A stretch of 40,652 nucleotides of DNA from Parachlamydiales bacterium. Lineage in GTDB: Bacteria > Chlamydiota > Chlamydiia > Chlamydiales > SM23-39. Below are positions 8,317 through 17,377 of the stretch, piece after piece. The stretch spans positions 1 through 40,652 of the forward strand of contig JACVQJ010000018.1 in the NCBI GenBank assembly GCA_015661075.1, read 5' to 3'. A model generated the notes under the pieces. That model was not told the DNA's origin. It did no database searches and worked only from the letters and a program-made list of their open reading frames with translations. The translations under genes were made by a program, and so were the position numbers. Within the stretch, counting starts at the first letter, position 1; each line of letters opens with the position of its first letter.

Positions 8317-9252
8317 ATGAGTGCAGAAATTGTCCTTTCCGTTCGGAACCTGTCCAAGCTCTTCGATGGCAAGCCTCCTGTGAAAGCCGTCGATGGAATA
8401 TCCTTTCAACTGGCGAAAGGAGAGGTCCTTGGATTGCTCGGTTTAAATGGAGCTGGCAAGACGACGACGATTCAGATGCTGATGGGGACTCTGACGTATA
8501 CGTCCGGATCAATCCATTATTTTGGCCAGGATTTTCTCAAGCACCGCAAGGACATTTTGCGCCGCGTGGTATTTGCCAGCACCTATGCCAGCCTGCCCTG
8601 GCTGCTCACTATCGAACAAAACCTGAAAGTGTTCGGCCGTCTGGCCGGGTTGAGCGGTCTCATGATCAATGAGCGGGCCGATCCGTTGCTGGAGCGCTTC
8701 GGCATCCTCGATAAGAAAAAGAAACCCGTTTCATCGCTGTCATCGGGTCAGATCACCCGCCTCATGCTGGTCAAAGCGTTTTTGCCCATGCCCGATATCG
8801 TATTGCTTGATGAGCCGACCGCTTCGCTAGACCCCGACATGGCCCAGGACGTATTGGCGTTTTTGCAGGGCGAAAGAAAAAAGCGCGGCCTGTCCATCCT
8901 CTTTGCCTCGCATCGCATGGACGAGGTGTCCGAGTTGTGCGACCGGGTGATTTTTCTGCACAAGGGCCAGATTGTCGCCGATGACAAGCCGGAAATTTTA
9001 GCGAGAAGCGTTTCGCGATACAAGCTCCGCCTGCATGTGGGCGATGGGTTGAAGCGTTCAATGTCTCTGGCTGAAAAAATGCAATTGAGCTTTGCCGTCA
9101 ATGAGCGCGTCATAGAAGTGACGTTGGACGAGGGGCAGATTCCCACATTTTTGATGGCACTCGGCCAGGCAGGCGTGTTCTACTCGAGCATTAAAATCCT
9201 CGAGCCGAGCCTGGAAGATTATTTTTTGATGATGGCGAGGAAAAAATCATGA
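8317..9252 (+). CDS. ABC transporter ATP-binding protein, ABC-2 exporter type
   Basis: A 311-residue cytoplasmic ATPase. Walker A is LGLNGAGKTT (41-50), the ABC signature is LSSGQ (141-145), Walker B is IVLLDEPTASLDP (161-173), and the switch histidine lies in FASHRMDEV. The final 80 residues form the C-terminal extension seen in CcmA/NatA-type exporters. It overlaps the membrane permease gene that follows by 4 bp (ATGA), so the two form one exporter. The substrate cannot be read from the sequence; relatives export drugs, polysaccharides or lipids. Confidence 0.92.
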   Translation: MSAEIVLSVRNLSKLFDGKPPVKAVDGISFQLAKGEVLGLLGLNGAGKTTTIQMLMGTLTYTSGSIHYFGQDFLKHRKDILRRVVFASTYASLPWLLTIEQNLKVFGRLAGLSGLMINERADPLLERFGILDKKKKPVSSLSSGQITRLMLVKAFLPMPDIVLLDEPTASLDPDMAQDVLAFLQGERKKRGLSILFASHRMDEVSELCDRVIFLHKGQIVADDKPEILARSVSRYKLRLHVGDGLKRSMSLAEKMQLSFAVNERVIEVTLDEGQIPTFLMALGQAGVFYSSIKILEPSLEDYFLMMARKKS

Positions 9253-10034
9253 TCCTAAGCATGCGCCGCATCGGAGCTGTTTTTTTGCGGTATTTTTATA
9301 CCATTACCGGATTGCATCAGATCACCGAGCTCTTTTTTTGGCCGCTCATTGAGATCCTTTTGTGGGGCTTGACGACGGTCTGGCTGCAGCAGCAGCAGGA
9401 TATGCCCAATTTAGCGCTGATCATTTTGACCGCGCTGATCTTCTTCCAAATCATCACGCGCGCGGCCAATGACATATCCGTAAGTCTGCTGCAAGAGTTC
9501 TGGAACCGCAATCTCAGCAATCTCTTTTCGACGCCGCTCACCGAAGTCGAGTGGGCCCTCGGCACGATTCTGCTGTCTTTTTGCAAAATAATCATTGGGC
9601 TTTCTTTTGGCGCTCTGGTCGTCTATCTGCTCTATGCCCTCAATGTGTTTGTCGTCGGCTGGTATTTTCTGCCCTTTGCCGCCTCGCTGATGCTGTCCGG
9701 TCTGGCGCTCGGGTTTCTGTCGGCGTGCGTGATCATCCGCTGGGGGCAAAAACTGGAGATGCTGGCCTGGATGATGGCTTTTTTCTTTGCCCCGTTCAGC
9801 GCGGTTTTTTACCCCGTCGACAGCCTCCCCATGTGGGCCCAAACGATCTCCTGGTGCCTTCCCATGACCTATGTTTTCGAGGGGATGCGGCAGGTCTTGC
9901 TGAACGGCGTTTTTTGTTTAAACGATTTTCTCATCAGCCTGGGGCTCAATGCGATCTATCTCGCCGGGGCTGTCTTCCTATTTAAATACTCGTTTAAGTG
10001 CAGTCGGGTGAAGGGCTTAGCTCGACTGGAATAA
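9249..10034 (+). CDS. ABC-2 type transporter permease
   Basis: A 261-residue integral membrane protein with about six hydrophobic segments, the usual ABC-2 permease architecture. The region near residues 170-210 (MMAFFFAPFSAVFYPVDSLP, then PMTYVFEGMRQ) matches the conserved ABC-2 motif before the last transmembrane helices. The start overlaps the ATPase gene. Together they should form a homodimeric-permease exporter in the inner membrane. A hairpin follows at 10044-10074. Confidence 0.92.
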   Translation: MILSMRRIGAVFLRYFYTITGLHQITELFFWPLIEILLWGLTTVWLQQQQDMPNLALIILTALIFFQIITRAANDISVSLLQEFWNRNLSNLFSTPLTEVEWALGTILLSFCKIIIGLSFGALVVYLLYALNVFVVGWYFLPFAASLMLSGLALGFLSACVIIRWGQKLEMLAWMMAFFFAPFSAVFYPVDSLPMWAQTISWCLPMTYVFEGMRQVLLNGVFCLNDFLISLGLNAIYLAGAVFLFKYSFKCSRVKGLARLE

Positions 10035-10043
10035 GCATTCCCA

Positions 10044-10074
10044 ATGAGTCGTTTCCCTGCGGTCAACGACTCAT
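10044..10074 (+). terminator. Hairpin after the ABC transporter operon
   Basis: A perfect 10-bp stem (ATGAGTCGTT with AACGACTCAT) encloses an 11-nt loop just after the permease stop. There is no T-run, so it may be a transcript-stabilising hairpin rather than an intrinsic terminator. Confidence 0.5.
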
Positions 10075-10116
10075 AGCGAAACATTTACATACGAATTTTT
10101 ACATATTACATTGTTA

Positions 10117-10145
10117 TTGATTATCGCGTGTAATTGTGGTATAAT
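10117..10145 (+). promoter_or_regulatory. Strong promoter of the deubiquitinase-like gene
   Basis: TTGATT at 10117-10122 and TATAAT at 10140-10145 are spaced exactly 17 bp, with an extended -10 TG at 10137-10138. The ATG at 10134 overlaps this promoter, so translation more likely begins at ATG 10179, which has AAGG 8 nt upstream. Confidence 0.8.
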
Positions 10146-10178
10146 CGTTATTATCAGATTGATAATAAGGTGATTGTA

Positions 10179-11735
10179 ATGCCGTTGGAGATCAGTTTAA
10201 ATAAATCGGCCGAAAAATCCTCGGACTCTTCGTCAGGCCAACGCAGATCCAGTTCTTGCATAACGTGGAAGGATGGAGATAAAACTTATCGATATCGCTA
10301 TACCATCTATGAAGCGACAGCGAATGGTGAAAAAAAAGTCGAATACACTGATGCCGAGTGGATAGAGATTGATGTTGGAATGAAAGCCACTCTTGAAAAA
10401 GTTAATGGAGTTGCAAAGGATGTATTTAAACCAGGTATCGCCTCTTTCTCGATCGAGAGCAAAGGCGGTGGCGTGATTGTGACTTATTCCACTGGTGATA
10501 AACCGAAAGATAAAGTGACGCTCTCTTCAGAAAAACTTACTGATGAAGCGACCTCGGTAGCCAATAAATTCTTCGCCAAGTTCGAGGGATATCGCGGTTT
10601 CCCAGTTGATGAACTTCCTTCTTCCACTTCATCACCTGTTAAAGCTACGAAGAAAGTCGATAAACGGGATAATAAACGAGCCGATCAGACGAATGGAAAA
10701 AATTCACCTCATATAGCCACTGCAACGGCAGCGATGAATCAACAAAGATTTCTGGGCAAACAGTGCGAGGACACGCTTCCCATTAATATTGTTCATCAAG
10801 ACAATTCCTGCTTTTTAGCGGCCTTGATCCAATGTTTAATCTTGACCGATCCGATCCTGGAAAAAGCCCTTTGGGATGACCGAATTGATGGGCCAACGGC
10901 GGAAATCGGGCGTTTTCTGCATGAATATCGACGGGCGCAGTTGAAAGGCAAAAAGACCGTCGATGGTGTCGCGGGGATACGGCGTGCGTTATGGCGTATT
11001 TCAGGAAATAAAGAGTGGATGAGAGGCCAGCAGGACCCTTCTGAAGCTCTGGTACTGATTCGAAGTAATCTGCAAGAGCGCGGGAAACTCGAAAACTATG
11101 GAGTTTCTAAGTGGGACATTAGTACTATAAAATTAAATGATCGCCGTCTGTTGGATGAGGATGAGATGTGGAAACTAGTTGATAATAAAGATGGTACTTA
11201 TCAAAGAAAGGAAGAATTAGGTGTTGATTTTGGAGAAGTATTAATTGATATGAAAAAGGGTATGGGTTCAAAGAGTCTCATTGAGACCTTGATTAAGTCT
11301 TTGAACCATGATGAAGAAACTGAAGGTAAATATTCAACAAAGTCTGTGGATTCTAACAAGGTAGAAACCACGGAAGTGAAAAAAGTGACCAAGCAAACGC
11401 AATGGGAGACTGCTCCAGCTCGGTTGACGGCCATATTCAAACGAAATGATGAATTCAAAAACGAGCCTGTAACGGTCGATGAATTTATGACCCTACCCGC
11501 CGAGGCATTTGTGAGCGGGCCAGAGCAAAAATACGAACTCGTCGCACTCGAATGTCATGACGGCGTGCAGACGACTGAGGGCCATCATTACGGCTACGTT
11601 AAAATAAATGGTAAATGGTTTCTGGTGGATGATATGAATACAGAGTCACCCATAGAGATTCAGGGGAACCCTTGGGATATTAAAGGCGAATCTGAAAAAA
11701 TTTACATCGCTTGCTACAAAATAAAAACCGGCTAA
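10179..11735 (+). CDS. USP-type deubiquitinase-like protein, candidate effector
   Basis: A 518-residue protein with the layout of ubiquitin-specific proteases (peptidase C19). The Cys box is QDNSCFLAALIQCL with the putative nucleophile C211, the QQD box is GQQDPSEAL (283-291), and the His box is GHHYGYVKINGKWFLVDD (468-485), with H469 or H470 and D484 or D485 as partners. These match the USP patterns GNTCYxNxxLQ, QQDAxEFL and GHYxAYV...WYxFDD. The first 190 residues are Ser/Lys-rich, partly disordered and lack a Sec signal, compatible with type III secretion. The USP zinc-finger cysteines are not seen. The gene is monocistronic, visibly AT-richer than its neighbours, and its stop overlaps that of the M16 gene. 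Ubiquitin as substrate is inferred. Confidence 0.78.
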   Translation: MPLEISLNKSAEKSSDSSSGQRRSSSCITWKDGDKTYRYRYTIYEATANGEKKVEYTDAEWIEIDVGMKATLEKVNGVAKDVFKPGIASFSIESKGGGVIVTYSTGDKPKDKVTLSSEKLTDEATSVANKFFAKFEGYRGFPVDELPSSTSSPVKATKKVDKRDNKRADQTNGKNSPHIATATAAMNQQRFLGKQCEDTLPINIVHQDNSCFLAALIQCLILTDPILEKALWDDRIDGPTAEIGRFLHEYRRAQLKGKKTVDGVAGIRRALWRISGNKEWMRGQQDPSEALVLIRSNLQERGKLENYGVSKWDISTIKLNDRRLLDEDEMWKLVDNKDGTYQRKEELGVDFGEVLIDMKKGMGSKSLIETLIKSLNHDEETEGKYSTKSVDSNKVETTEVKKVTKQTQWETAPARLTAIFKRNDEFKNEPVTVDEFMTLPAEAFVSGPEQKYELVALECHDGVQTTEGHHYGYVKINGKWFLVDDMNTESPIEIQGNPWDIKGESEKIYIACYKIKTG

Positions 11736-14644
11736 TCCTGTTTAGCATCTTCCATCTGAGCTGCGACATCCGTTCTGGTAAAATATTCAGCCATTCGTCC
11801 GATCTCGTCCGCTGTGACCGATTCATAGATAAAGGGATGATCGATCCGCCCTTCGAACAGAACGGCGAGCCGTTTGCGGTTGTCTTTCGACAAAAAGCTC
11901 TGTGCATCTTTCAAAAACGTTTCGTAATTCAACTGGGCAAAGCCCTCAAGCCGTTTTTCCAGCCAGGAAAAATCGGCCTCGTAATCAAACGCCAGCTGAT
12001 TCCAGAGTGCGCTTTTTTCATTGAGGCTCCGAAAACGCGAGAACAGGGATTCAGATATGTTTTGCTTGAGAGCGGCAAAGCGGGCCGCCGGGATCGTTTC
12101 CGGCAGATCCTGGACGAACGTCTCGAGGAATAGCTCAAAGCGGCTGAGCAAATCATCGGGCTGATGCGAATTGGACTGCACGAAGAAATACTGAAAGAGC
12201 CTCAGTTCGAGCTCCTGGTGGTCGGACTGGGCAATATAGCCGGTTTTCTGTTTGCTGCGCAACGTGTCGAAGAAGGATTCTTTCAATACAGCGGCCAAAA
12301 TTTCTTGGGCGGCGCGCTTTTCGAACGAAAAGGTCCCCACATCGAGCACCAGGAAGGCGGCATGGCCGAGCACATCGCTTTTCTCATGGATCGCAAACGG
12401 ACCCTTATCTTCGGGCAAAGAGAGGATTTTGGTCGGAGGATGGTTTTCTTTTCGGAAGGGAGCGCTGCCGAGCAGGTGGCGCACATCGAGCCAGGCGGAC
12501 TCCGCGTCTTTCAGGCTGAGATTGCCGCAAAACATCGCCTGGACATAGGTCTCATCGTACATCGAGTGCAGGAAAGTGCAAAAATCGTCGTAGCTGATGT
12601 TTTGCAGGGCATCGTATTGCTGCGATTGGGTCGGTTTGTCTCCGTAGATGAGCGAAGCGGCTAGCTCTTTGGCCTGGATAAAGGCCAAATCTTTCGAGGC
12701 GTTTTCGAGCTCTTTGGATAAATAGGCAATATATTGCTCGAATTGCGCCGGCGTTGGCGGTGGTGTGGCGAGCTGTTTGAGGATTTCCTGGAGCAGCAAT
12801 GAGGCTTTATCGCTAAAACCGGAAACAGTGCAGTGAAGGCGGTTTCGGTCGATGCCAAAGCTGCTCTTCAATCCGGCTGTTCGGGCAGCTGACAGGGTCG
12901 GATGGAGGCGGTCGGTCAGGTAGTTTAGATACAGGGAGGCCAGAGCGTGGCTGCGAGCCGTTGCATTGATTTGCGGTGTCAGGATATGGAGAAAATACAC
13001 CGATTCAGGCGTGCGGAATTCAGACACGCGCGAATAATAAGCCAGGCCAAAATCATCTTCGCTGATCAACAGAGGAGTACTCGTCTTGGGATCGTTGATG
13101 GCCGAGACGAGATCGAAATTCGTGGGAAGAAAGGGGTTTGGATTGGCGAGCCGGATATTGGGATGCGCCTCGGCTTTTTTCCAGGTTTTGAGCCAATGGG
13201 CCGGTATTTCCCCGATGGCGTACTCGGCGCCGATCCATCGCTCGCGCAGGTTGAGTGAAATATCCGTATCGGAAAAATCGGCCCGCAAAAAGTACAGCGC
13301 GTTTTCCGGAGTGAGGTAAGAGGCCGCTTTGGCGATTTTTTGCGGATCATAATCGGCAGCGAGCATCGTCTGTCTTGGATACGAGGCCAGAGGCTCGTCG
13401 AGAATTTCTTCGCCGATCCCGGCGATATAGCGAAAGGCGTCCTTGCGCGGCTGGAACTGATAGGCCAGTTTGGCGATATTGTTCATCTCATCGAACAGAT
13501 AGCGGGGAATGCCGCTATTCTTTAGATGGCTGATCGTTTGAAATACGCGGTTAATGACGCTGTCGATTTGTTGAAGGCCCTCTTTCGTGAGATCCAGCTC
13601 GATTTGCAAAAAGCGGTGGGACGGGTCCCCGAGTTCATCGACGCGCATGGACAGATCGTTGATAAAACCCTCTTTGATGAGCTGCTCATGGAGGCTGTAG
13701 GGCTGGCCGCGGCCCATCGCATAACAAAATAATTGGGCGCTTTTGGCCGGATCCAATGAAATATCGCTGGAAAGCTCCCAGCTCAAAGTCAGCATTTTTG
13801 AGTGTTTGATGGGCTGGATATAGATGAAATGGCCTTTTTGCTGATCGGAGGTGAGAGCCGCTGACGTGTTGGCGGCGAGAGTGTCGTGATTGGGAACCAG
13901 GCTGAAATAATTGCGCACCGTTTCCTTGAGGGATTCGATCGGCAGATGGGAATAGACGATGAGGCGCATTTTGGGGGCGATATAGTGCTGATAGTGCCAT
14001 TTTTTCAGGGCGCTTTGCGGAATATTGGCCAGAGTTTCAGAGTTGCCAATCGAAAAATGAGCATTGGGATGATGGGGATTGCCGGTCTCCTTGAAGACCA
14101 TGTACTCGCGCCAGTTGTCGTTTTCGATGTTTTTGGCAAATTCCTGGTCGACGGCGTGCAGCTCGCGTTTAATCCCCGACAGATTGAACAGGGGATCGAT
14201 AAAAAATCGGGCGAAGCGCTCGAGAATCGGCAAAAAACCCTCTTCGCACGATGAAAACATGTACACCGTCCGATCCGAGGCCGTGAATGCGTTCGTCAGG
14301 CCGTTATTGTCGGCAATCAGCGTTGAAAATTCATTTTCATTGGGAAACTTTTGCGAGCCTTTGAAAAGCATATGTTCGCAAAAATGCGCCATGCCGGGAT
14401 ATTCAATTGGATCATCCCAGGAGCCGGTCTGAACGGCCATCGCCGCTGCCGATTGATCGGCCTGAGGGTCGGAGATCAGATACGCCTCCAGCCCATTCAC
14501 GAGGCGGATTTTGGCGGTTTTGCGCGTGGAAAGATCGGGATTAAGGAGGGGTAAATTGGCCTCGTCGATGATCTCCTGCAAGGCAGGAGTGTCCGGCCAG
14601 ATCGGTTGAGCGGCGATGACGGCAAAGAGAATGAGAAATTTCAT
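11732..14644 (-). CDS. ptr: M16 insulinase/protease III-like zinc peptidase
   Basis: A 970-residue protein with a short N-terminal signal peptide (MKFLILFAVIAAQP), so it is probably periplasmic. The inverted zinc motif HFCEH lies at residues 87-91, and the third ligand is most likely E168 in ELHAVDQEF, the spacing typical of pitrilysin and insulysin. Four M16-type domains fit the length. It should degrade peptides in the periplasm. The start overlaps the plsB stop as ATGA, and the order ptr-plsB-rng is shared with C. trachomatis as I recall. The 3' end overlaps that of the convergent deubiquitinase-like gene by 4 bp. Confidence 0.92.
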   Translation of the reverse strand: MKFLILFAVIAAQPIWPDTPALQEIIDEANLPLLNPDLSTRKTAKIRLVNGLEAYLISDPQADQSAAAMAVQTGSWDDPIEYPGMAHFCEHMLFKGSQKFPNENEFSTLIADNNGLTNAFTASDRTVYMFSSCEEGFLPILERFARFFIDPLFNLSGIKRELHAVDQEFAKNIENDNWREYMVFKETGNPHHPNAHFSIGNSETLANIPQSALKKWHYQHYIAPKMRLIVYSHLPIESLKETVRNYFSLVPNHDTLAANTSAALTSDQQKGHFIYIQPIKHSKMLTLSWELSSDISLDPAKSAQLFCYAMGRGQPYSLHEQLIKEGFINDLSMRVDELGDPSHRFLQIELDLTKEGLQQIDSVINRVFQTISHLKNSGIPRYLFDEMNNIAKLAYQFQPRKDAFRYIAGIGEEILDEPLASYPRQTMLAADYDPQKIAKAASYLTPENALYFLRADFSDTDISLNLRERWIGAEYAIGEIPAHWLKTWKKAEAHPNIRLANPNPFLPTNFDLVSAINDPKTSTPLLISEDDFGLAYYSRVSEFRTPESVYFLHILTPQINATARSHALASLYLNYLTDRLHPTLSAARTAGLKSSFGIDRNRLHCTVSGFSDKASLLLQEILKQLATPPPTPAQFEQYIAYLSKELENASKDLAFIQAKELAASLIYGDKPTQSQQYDALQNISYDDFCTFLHSMYDETYVQAMFCGNLSLKDAESAWLDVRHLLGSAPFRKENHPPTKILSLPEDKGPFAIHEKSDVLGHAAFLVLDVGTFSFEKRAAQEILAAVLKESFFDTLRSKQKTGYIAQSDHQELELRLFQYFFVQSNSHQPDDLLSRFELFLETFVQDLPETIPAARFAALKQNISESLFSRFRSLNEKSALWNQLAFDYEADFSWLEKRLEGFAQLNYETFLKDAQSFLSKDNRKRLAVLFEGRIDHPFIYESVTADEIGRMAEYFTRTDVAAQMEDAKQD

Positions 14645-15834
14645 AGATTAATTAACCGTTCGTGTTCGTGATTGACGATATTCCAGATTGCCTCTGCGCG
14701 ATTTTTTCGCTTGAGCGATTTATCGGCCTCTTTCCCAATTCCAACAGAGCTGCGGTCGGCTGCGGCTTTGCCAGATCGATTCTCTTCCTCATCCATAGCG
14801 CCTTCGGCTATGGATTCGTCATTCGAACAGCAAAGCTTCGATCTGGCTTTGCCTCGCTCGCCCGCATTTTGTGTCGGAATCGGGAAAAAGGCCGACTTAT
14901 CGGCTTCATCAAAGGTGTTCATGTCGAATTCCGGAGAAAAACTGATATGGATCGGCGTGAAACGGGCCGGGCGTTTTTCTCCCAGCTCCACTTGAATGGT
15001 TTCGGGGGGAGGCATCAATTCATAAGTGGCTAGAGTGAGCGGGAAAAAATGGGTCGGAGTGTTCGATTTGCGGGCCATGAGATCAAACATTTCGATACTA
15101 TGCGGATCGAAGGGAGCCACTTCAACAATCCCTTGACTGTTTCGGCGATCGCGCCCGCCGGACGGTGCTACATAAATCACTTTTCCGCCCTCGCTTAAAA
15201 GCTGCCTCATCCGCTCCATGGTCTTTTTGTTGTGGAGCTGTTTTTTGGCCTTCAGTTCGATGGGATGATCGATATAGCGCTTGGAATAAATGCATAACAG
15301 ATCGCAGCCCATACTGAATGGAACGGCTAATGGGTCGGTCACGACCCTTTCGCCGGCGACATAGATGATCTTTTCCGCGAGCGTTGGATGGGTTTGCTCC
15401 AACAGAATCGAAATAGATAGAGGATCGGTCTCTGTTTGGTGGTTCGCCAGCAAAACGGCATTTTCCCCCCGCTGCAATAACTCTTCGATCTTTGTCGCGA
15501 TATCGAGGCCAAAAACCCGGGATCGGGGCAAATTAATGAGCGGGCGAATGAAGTTCAGGGAAAAGCGATAGTAATCGATCGGCTGGCGGATTTTGCGGTG
15601 ATAGGGTTCGAATGCAAAGGGCGATTGGAACTGTTTTTGCAAAAGAGTGAGATATAGAGCGAATTGCTCATAGAAAGAATCCAGCGGTCGTCCCGCCTGG
15701 GCTAGCGCATCGTGGACCTGTTTGTAAAAATGCAACAGGATCGACAGATATTTTAGAGGAACGGATCCGCTCTGAACCAGCTTGTCCAGTTCAGAGGCGA
15801 TCCGTTGTTCGTCAAACTTCGAGTTTTTGTCCAT
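14641..15834 (-). CDS. plsB: Glycerol-3-phosphate acyltransferase with an inserted palindromic element
   Basis: A 397-residue soluble-type glycerol-3-phosphate acyltransferase, similar to the plastid enzyme, making lysophosphatidate. The HX4D catalytic motif is NHQTETDP (H132, D137); later blocks are VAPSGGRDRR (222-231) and FPLTLATYELMPPP. The start MDKNSKF at 15834 lies within the 3' end of rng; the open frame upstream of it lies in rng. Residues 314-372 are foreign: a 177-bp palindromic element inserted in frame, bounded by EADKS on both sides (310-314 and 369-373). Without it the protein would be about 338 residues and continue smoothly from DEADKS into LKRKNRAEAIWN. The insertion lies behind the catalytic core, so activity may survive. 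Confidence 0.9.
   Translation of the reverse strand: MDKNSKFDEQRIASELDKLVQSGSVPLKYLSILLHFYKQVHDALAQAGRPLDSFYEQFALYLTLLQKQFQSPFAFEPYHRKIRQPIDYYRFSLNFIRPLINLPRSRVFGLDIATKIEELLQRGENAVLLANHQTETDPLSISILLEQTHPTLAEKIIYVAGERVVTDPLAVPFSMGCDLLCIYSKRYIDHPIELKAKKQLHNKKTMERMRQLLSEGGKVIYVAPSGGRDRRNSQGIVEVAPFDPHSIEMFDLMARKSNTPTHFFPLTLATYELMPPPETIQVELGEKRPARFTPIHISFSPEFDMNTFDEADKSAFFPIPTQNAGERGKARSKLCCSNDESIAEGAMDEEENRSGKAAADRSSVGIGKEADKSLKRKNRAEAIWNIVNHEHERLINL
14717..14907. repeat. Palindromic element (copy A) inserted in plsB with direct repeats
   Basis: The element forms a long imperfect palindrome with a central 9-bp hairpin (ATCCATAGC with GCTATGGAT). A 14-bp direct repeat flanks it at 14717-14730 and 14894-14907 (12 of 14 identical). 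The repeat-to-repeat period is 177 bp, exactly 59 codons. The core 14736-14893 aligns without gaps over 158 bp to copy B (17392-17549), with most bases identical. On the minus strand it encodes a hydrophilic peptide including RGKARSK, NDESIAEG and SGKAAADRSSVGI. Confidence 0.9.
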
Positions 15835-17350
15835 TGATGGTCGAGTAAAATAGATAATCGTTGATATGCAGGTTATCGTTGACGGCAAACTCAATCTGCG
15901 CGTTGGATTTCCCCGCGATCTTTTGGTAAAAGTCCTTATCGGTTCCATCCAGGTAGCGGTTCAGTTCGGGATGAGTCACGAGTTTCACAGCAAACTGGTT
16001 TTGGCATAGAAGGAGTTTTTTCAAGGAGCGCTCGATTTCCACGGACACCGTTTCGTGGCTCTTGACCATTCCGCTGCCCGAGCAATAGGGACAGGCGGTG
16101 TAAATCGTCTGCGTCAGCGATTCGCGGCTGCGCTGGCGTGTCATTTCGATCAGTCCGAATTCGCTCATTCCCAAAATAGTGCATTTTGCCGAATCTTCTT
16201 TCATCGCCTCTTTCAATCGCTCGAGAATCCGCCGCTGGTTTTTGCGCAGACGCATGTCGATGAAATCGCAGATGATCAGACCGCCGATATTTCTCAGTCT
16301 CAGCTGTCGGGCGATCTCCTCGGCCGCCTCCAGGTTGATACGCACCAGAGATTCTTCGACGTCGTTGGTCGCACCCGACTGGGACCTGCCGGAGTTGACG
16401 TCGACGGTATACATGGCCTCGGTACGGTCAAAATAGAGATAGCCGCCGGAGGGCAGCCAAATCTTTCGACGGACGGCGCGGTCGATTTCCCGCTCGATAT
16501 TGAACCGTTCGAACATCGGGACTTTGTCGCGGTAGAACTCGATCTTGAGCGGGTGTTCGGCCTCGTATTTTTGGTAGAGATGCTTGCAGTGCTGGAATAC
16601 GGTGTAATCGTCGACGAGCAGCCGGTCGAATTTTTTATCGACGCACGTCAATATGGCGCGCTTGATCAGATCCGACTCTTCGAACAAAAGTTGGGAGTGG
16701 CTGGTCTGATGGAATTTGTCGACGACCGAAACCCAGGTTTTCAACAGATCGGTCGCCTCTTCGATGAGCATATCAGTTGTTGCCTGAGCGCCGGCGGTGC
16801 GGCAGATCAAACCCATGTCCTGCGGCATTTCAAAGGAACGGATCACCTTCTTCAGGCGGTCGCGGGACGCTTTGTCTTCGATTTTGCGGGACACCCCTCG
16901 ATGGGGATTGTTCGGCAGCAACACGAGATAGCGGCCGGCGATCGAGATGTTCGAGGTGAGGCGGGCTCCCTTGGTGCCGATCGGTTCTTTGACGACCTGG
17001 ACGAGCACGGGCTGATCGGTTTTGAGCAGCTGGGAGATGTCCTTGGGCTTGGGGTTCGCGTCCATCTTGGAAATGTCATAGTCCAAATCGAAGTCCATAT
17101 CGAACATCTCTTCAAACTTTTTCGTGTTTTCCAAAATATCGCTGATATGGATAAACCCGTTTTCGCCCTCGTTGATGTCGATGAACGCAGATTGGATGTT
17201 GTGGAGGATGTTGGTCACCCTCCCACGGTAAATGTTGCCTGTGATCTGGCGGGATTTTTTGCGATCCACGATCAAGTCGTGAAGCTGTCCGTGATGCAGG
17301 TGTGCGTAGCGCGTTTCTTTGGATTCAATATTGAGTAGAATTTCATTCAT
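15812..17350 (-). CDS. rng: Ribonuclease G/E family endoribonuclease
   Basis: A 512-residue endoribonuclease for rRNA maturation and mRNA decay, the length of RNase G rather than full RNase E. It starts MNEILLNIESKETRYAHL, with an S1 domain next (GNIYRGRVTNILHNIQSAF), interrupted by an acidic segment at about residues 80-105. Catalytic Mg-binding aspartates lie in YTVDVNSGRS and GGLIICDFIDM, and the Zn-link is CPYCSGSG. ATG 17350 fits the family N-terminus; ATG 17374, only 4 bp from palindromic copy B, would add eight residues. The 3' end overlaps the plsB start by 23 bp. It belongs to the conserved chlamydial ptr-plsB-rng cluster. Confidence 0.94.
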   Translation of the reverse strand: MNEILLNIESKETRYAHLHHGQLHDLIVDRKKSRQITGNIYRGRVTNILHNIQSAFIDINEGENGFIHISDILENTKKFEEMFDMDFDLDYDISKMDANPKPKDISQLLKTDQPVLVQVVKEPIGTKGARLTSNISIAGRYLVLLPNNPHRGVSRKIEDKASRDRLKKVIRSFEMPQDMGLICRTAGAQATTDMLIEEATDLLKTWVSVVDKFHQTSHSQLLFEESDLIKRAILTCVDKKFDRLLVDDYTVFQHCKHLYQKYEAEHPLKIEFYRDKVPMFERFNIEREIDRAVRRKIWLPSGGYLYFDRTEAMYTVDVNSGRSQSGATNDVEESLVRINLEAAEEIARQLRLRNIGGLIICDFIDMRLRKNQRRILERLKEAMKEDSAKCTILGMSEFGLIEMTRQRSRESLTQTIYTACPYCSGSGMVKSHETVSVEIERSLKKLLLCQNQFAVKLVTHPELNRYLDGTDKDFYQKIAGKSNAQIEFAVNDNLHINDYLFYSTINGQKLEV

Positions 17351-17377
17351 AGTTTTTTTCGTCAAATCGTACATAGT

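Noticed and set aside
7584..8372. A 262-codon open frame opposite yebC
   Set aside because: YebC is unmistakable on the plus strand; the antisense frame has no features.
16055..17338. A 427-codon open frame opposite rng
   Set aside because: It lies entirely antisense to a well-supported RNase G gene, shows no family motifs and has the composition expected of a shadow frame.
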